Shown piece after piece: positions 63,898-64,000 of a stretch of 64,000 nt of DNA (positions are counted from its first letter, which is position 1; each line of letters begins with the position of its first letter). The position numbers and the translations under genes were made by a program. Source of the stretch: Ricordea florida (taxonomy: Eukaryota > Cnidaria > Anthozoa > Corallimorpharia > Ricordeidae); contig OX453275.1 of assembly GCA_949710005.1 (NCBI GenBank), forward strand, positions 17,693,259 to 17,757,258, written 5' to 3'. The notes under the pieces are model-generated. The model did not search any database. It had not been told where the DNA came from and saw only the letters and a list, made by a program, of their open reading frames with translations.

Positions 63898-64000
63898 TTT
63901 CGATGGAAAAAGAGGCCAAACCTTACCGGAGCGGATTCTTACGCGTCCATCACCATTGCTTGATCACATGACCCTCCAAATAGTGTTTTTATTGTATTTA

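Larger units (their letters stand above)
58550..63975 (-). mobile_element. Full-length L1-type LINE with 15-bp target duplication
   Basis: The 15-bp string ccaaatagtgttttt is at 58535-58549 and again at 63976-63990. Between them lie, on the minus strand, a 78-bp 5' UTR, ORF1 (63897-63061), a spacer, ORF2 (62753-58958), a 3' UTR and a poly(A) tail (poly-T to about 58590 on the plus strand, with two cc interruptions). A perfect duplication and open frames point to a young insertion. Confidence 0.88.

Overview
This window looks like animal nuclear DNA, most likely from an anthozoan cnidarian such as a stony coral. It has spliced genes with GT-AG introns, full-length and truncated LINEs, and hAT, CACTA-like and ISL2EU-like DNA transposons. 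A dispersed repeat near 16.6 kb is one I recall from stony corals, from memory only. No tRNA, rRNA or CRISPR array was seen. Most of the window is mobile or virus-derived; only a few segments look like resident host genes.

Region 1 (1 to about 23.3 kb) is a decayed Polinton/Maverick-like (adintovirus-like) endogenous DNA virus. The structural block lies on the minus strand between 622 and 10897. Read from high to low coordinates it holds five related capsid-type genes, a small glycine-rich protein, a double-jelly-roll-type major capsid protein, an adenain-type protease, an FtsK/HerA-type packaging ATPase, an Arg-rich protein, two related helical proteins, a basic/proline-rich protein and a zinc-finger protein. 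On the plus strand lie an array of about a dozen short open cassettes, each behind a polypyrimidine-AG splice acceptor (13.7-15.9 kb), two small basic proteins, a protein-primed family B DNA polymerase (16.9-20.4 kb), a membrane protein, a tiny zinc protein and a capsid-like protein. The element has been broken by a 686-bp insertion in the capsid gene (9-bp target duplication), a TIR-bounded element with a tyrosine recombinase (10.9-13.5 kb), a hAT fragment in the polymerase, and many stops and frameshifts.

Region 2 (23.3-34.4 kb) has a small two-exon host-like gene and a repeat-rich exon on the minus strand. A CACTA/EnSpm-like transposon follows, split by a nearly intact THAP-DDE plus YqaJ-nuclease transposon with about 53-bp TIRs. 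A MITE-like repeat and a lone minus-strand exon end the region.

Region 3 (35.2-44 kb) starts with exon-like pieces including a DBF4-type zinc finger. A second, AT-rich and more decayed virus-like element follows: retroviral-type integrase, a protein with C-x-H repeats and an HNH-like end, a protein resembling the TBP-like proteins of giant viruses, a second family B polymerase, and a decayed copy of the same tiny zinc protein found in element 1.

Region 4 (45-51.2 kb) has an orphan Ig-domain exon and a well-supported eight-exon host gene with a UBX-like domain. Region 5 (52.3-64 kb) has a 5'-truncated CR1/L2-like LINE and a full-length L1-type LINE with a 15-bp target duplication. Between them lie satellite-like repeats and a MITE.

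Many open frames in this window start at TTG or GTG and lack an ATG. I give ATG starts where one exists and say so where none does. Domain names are from recognition by eye and have not been checked by database search.
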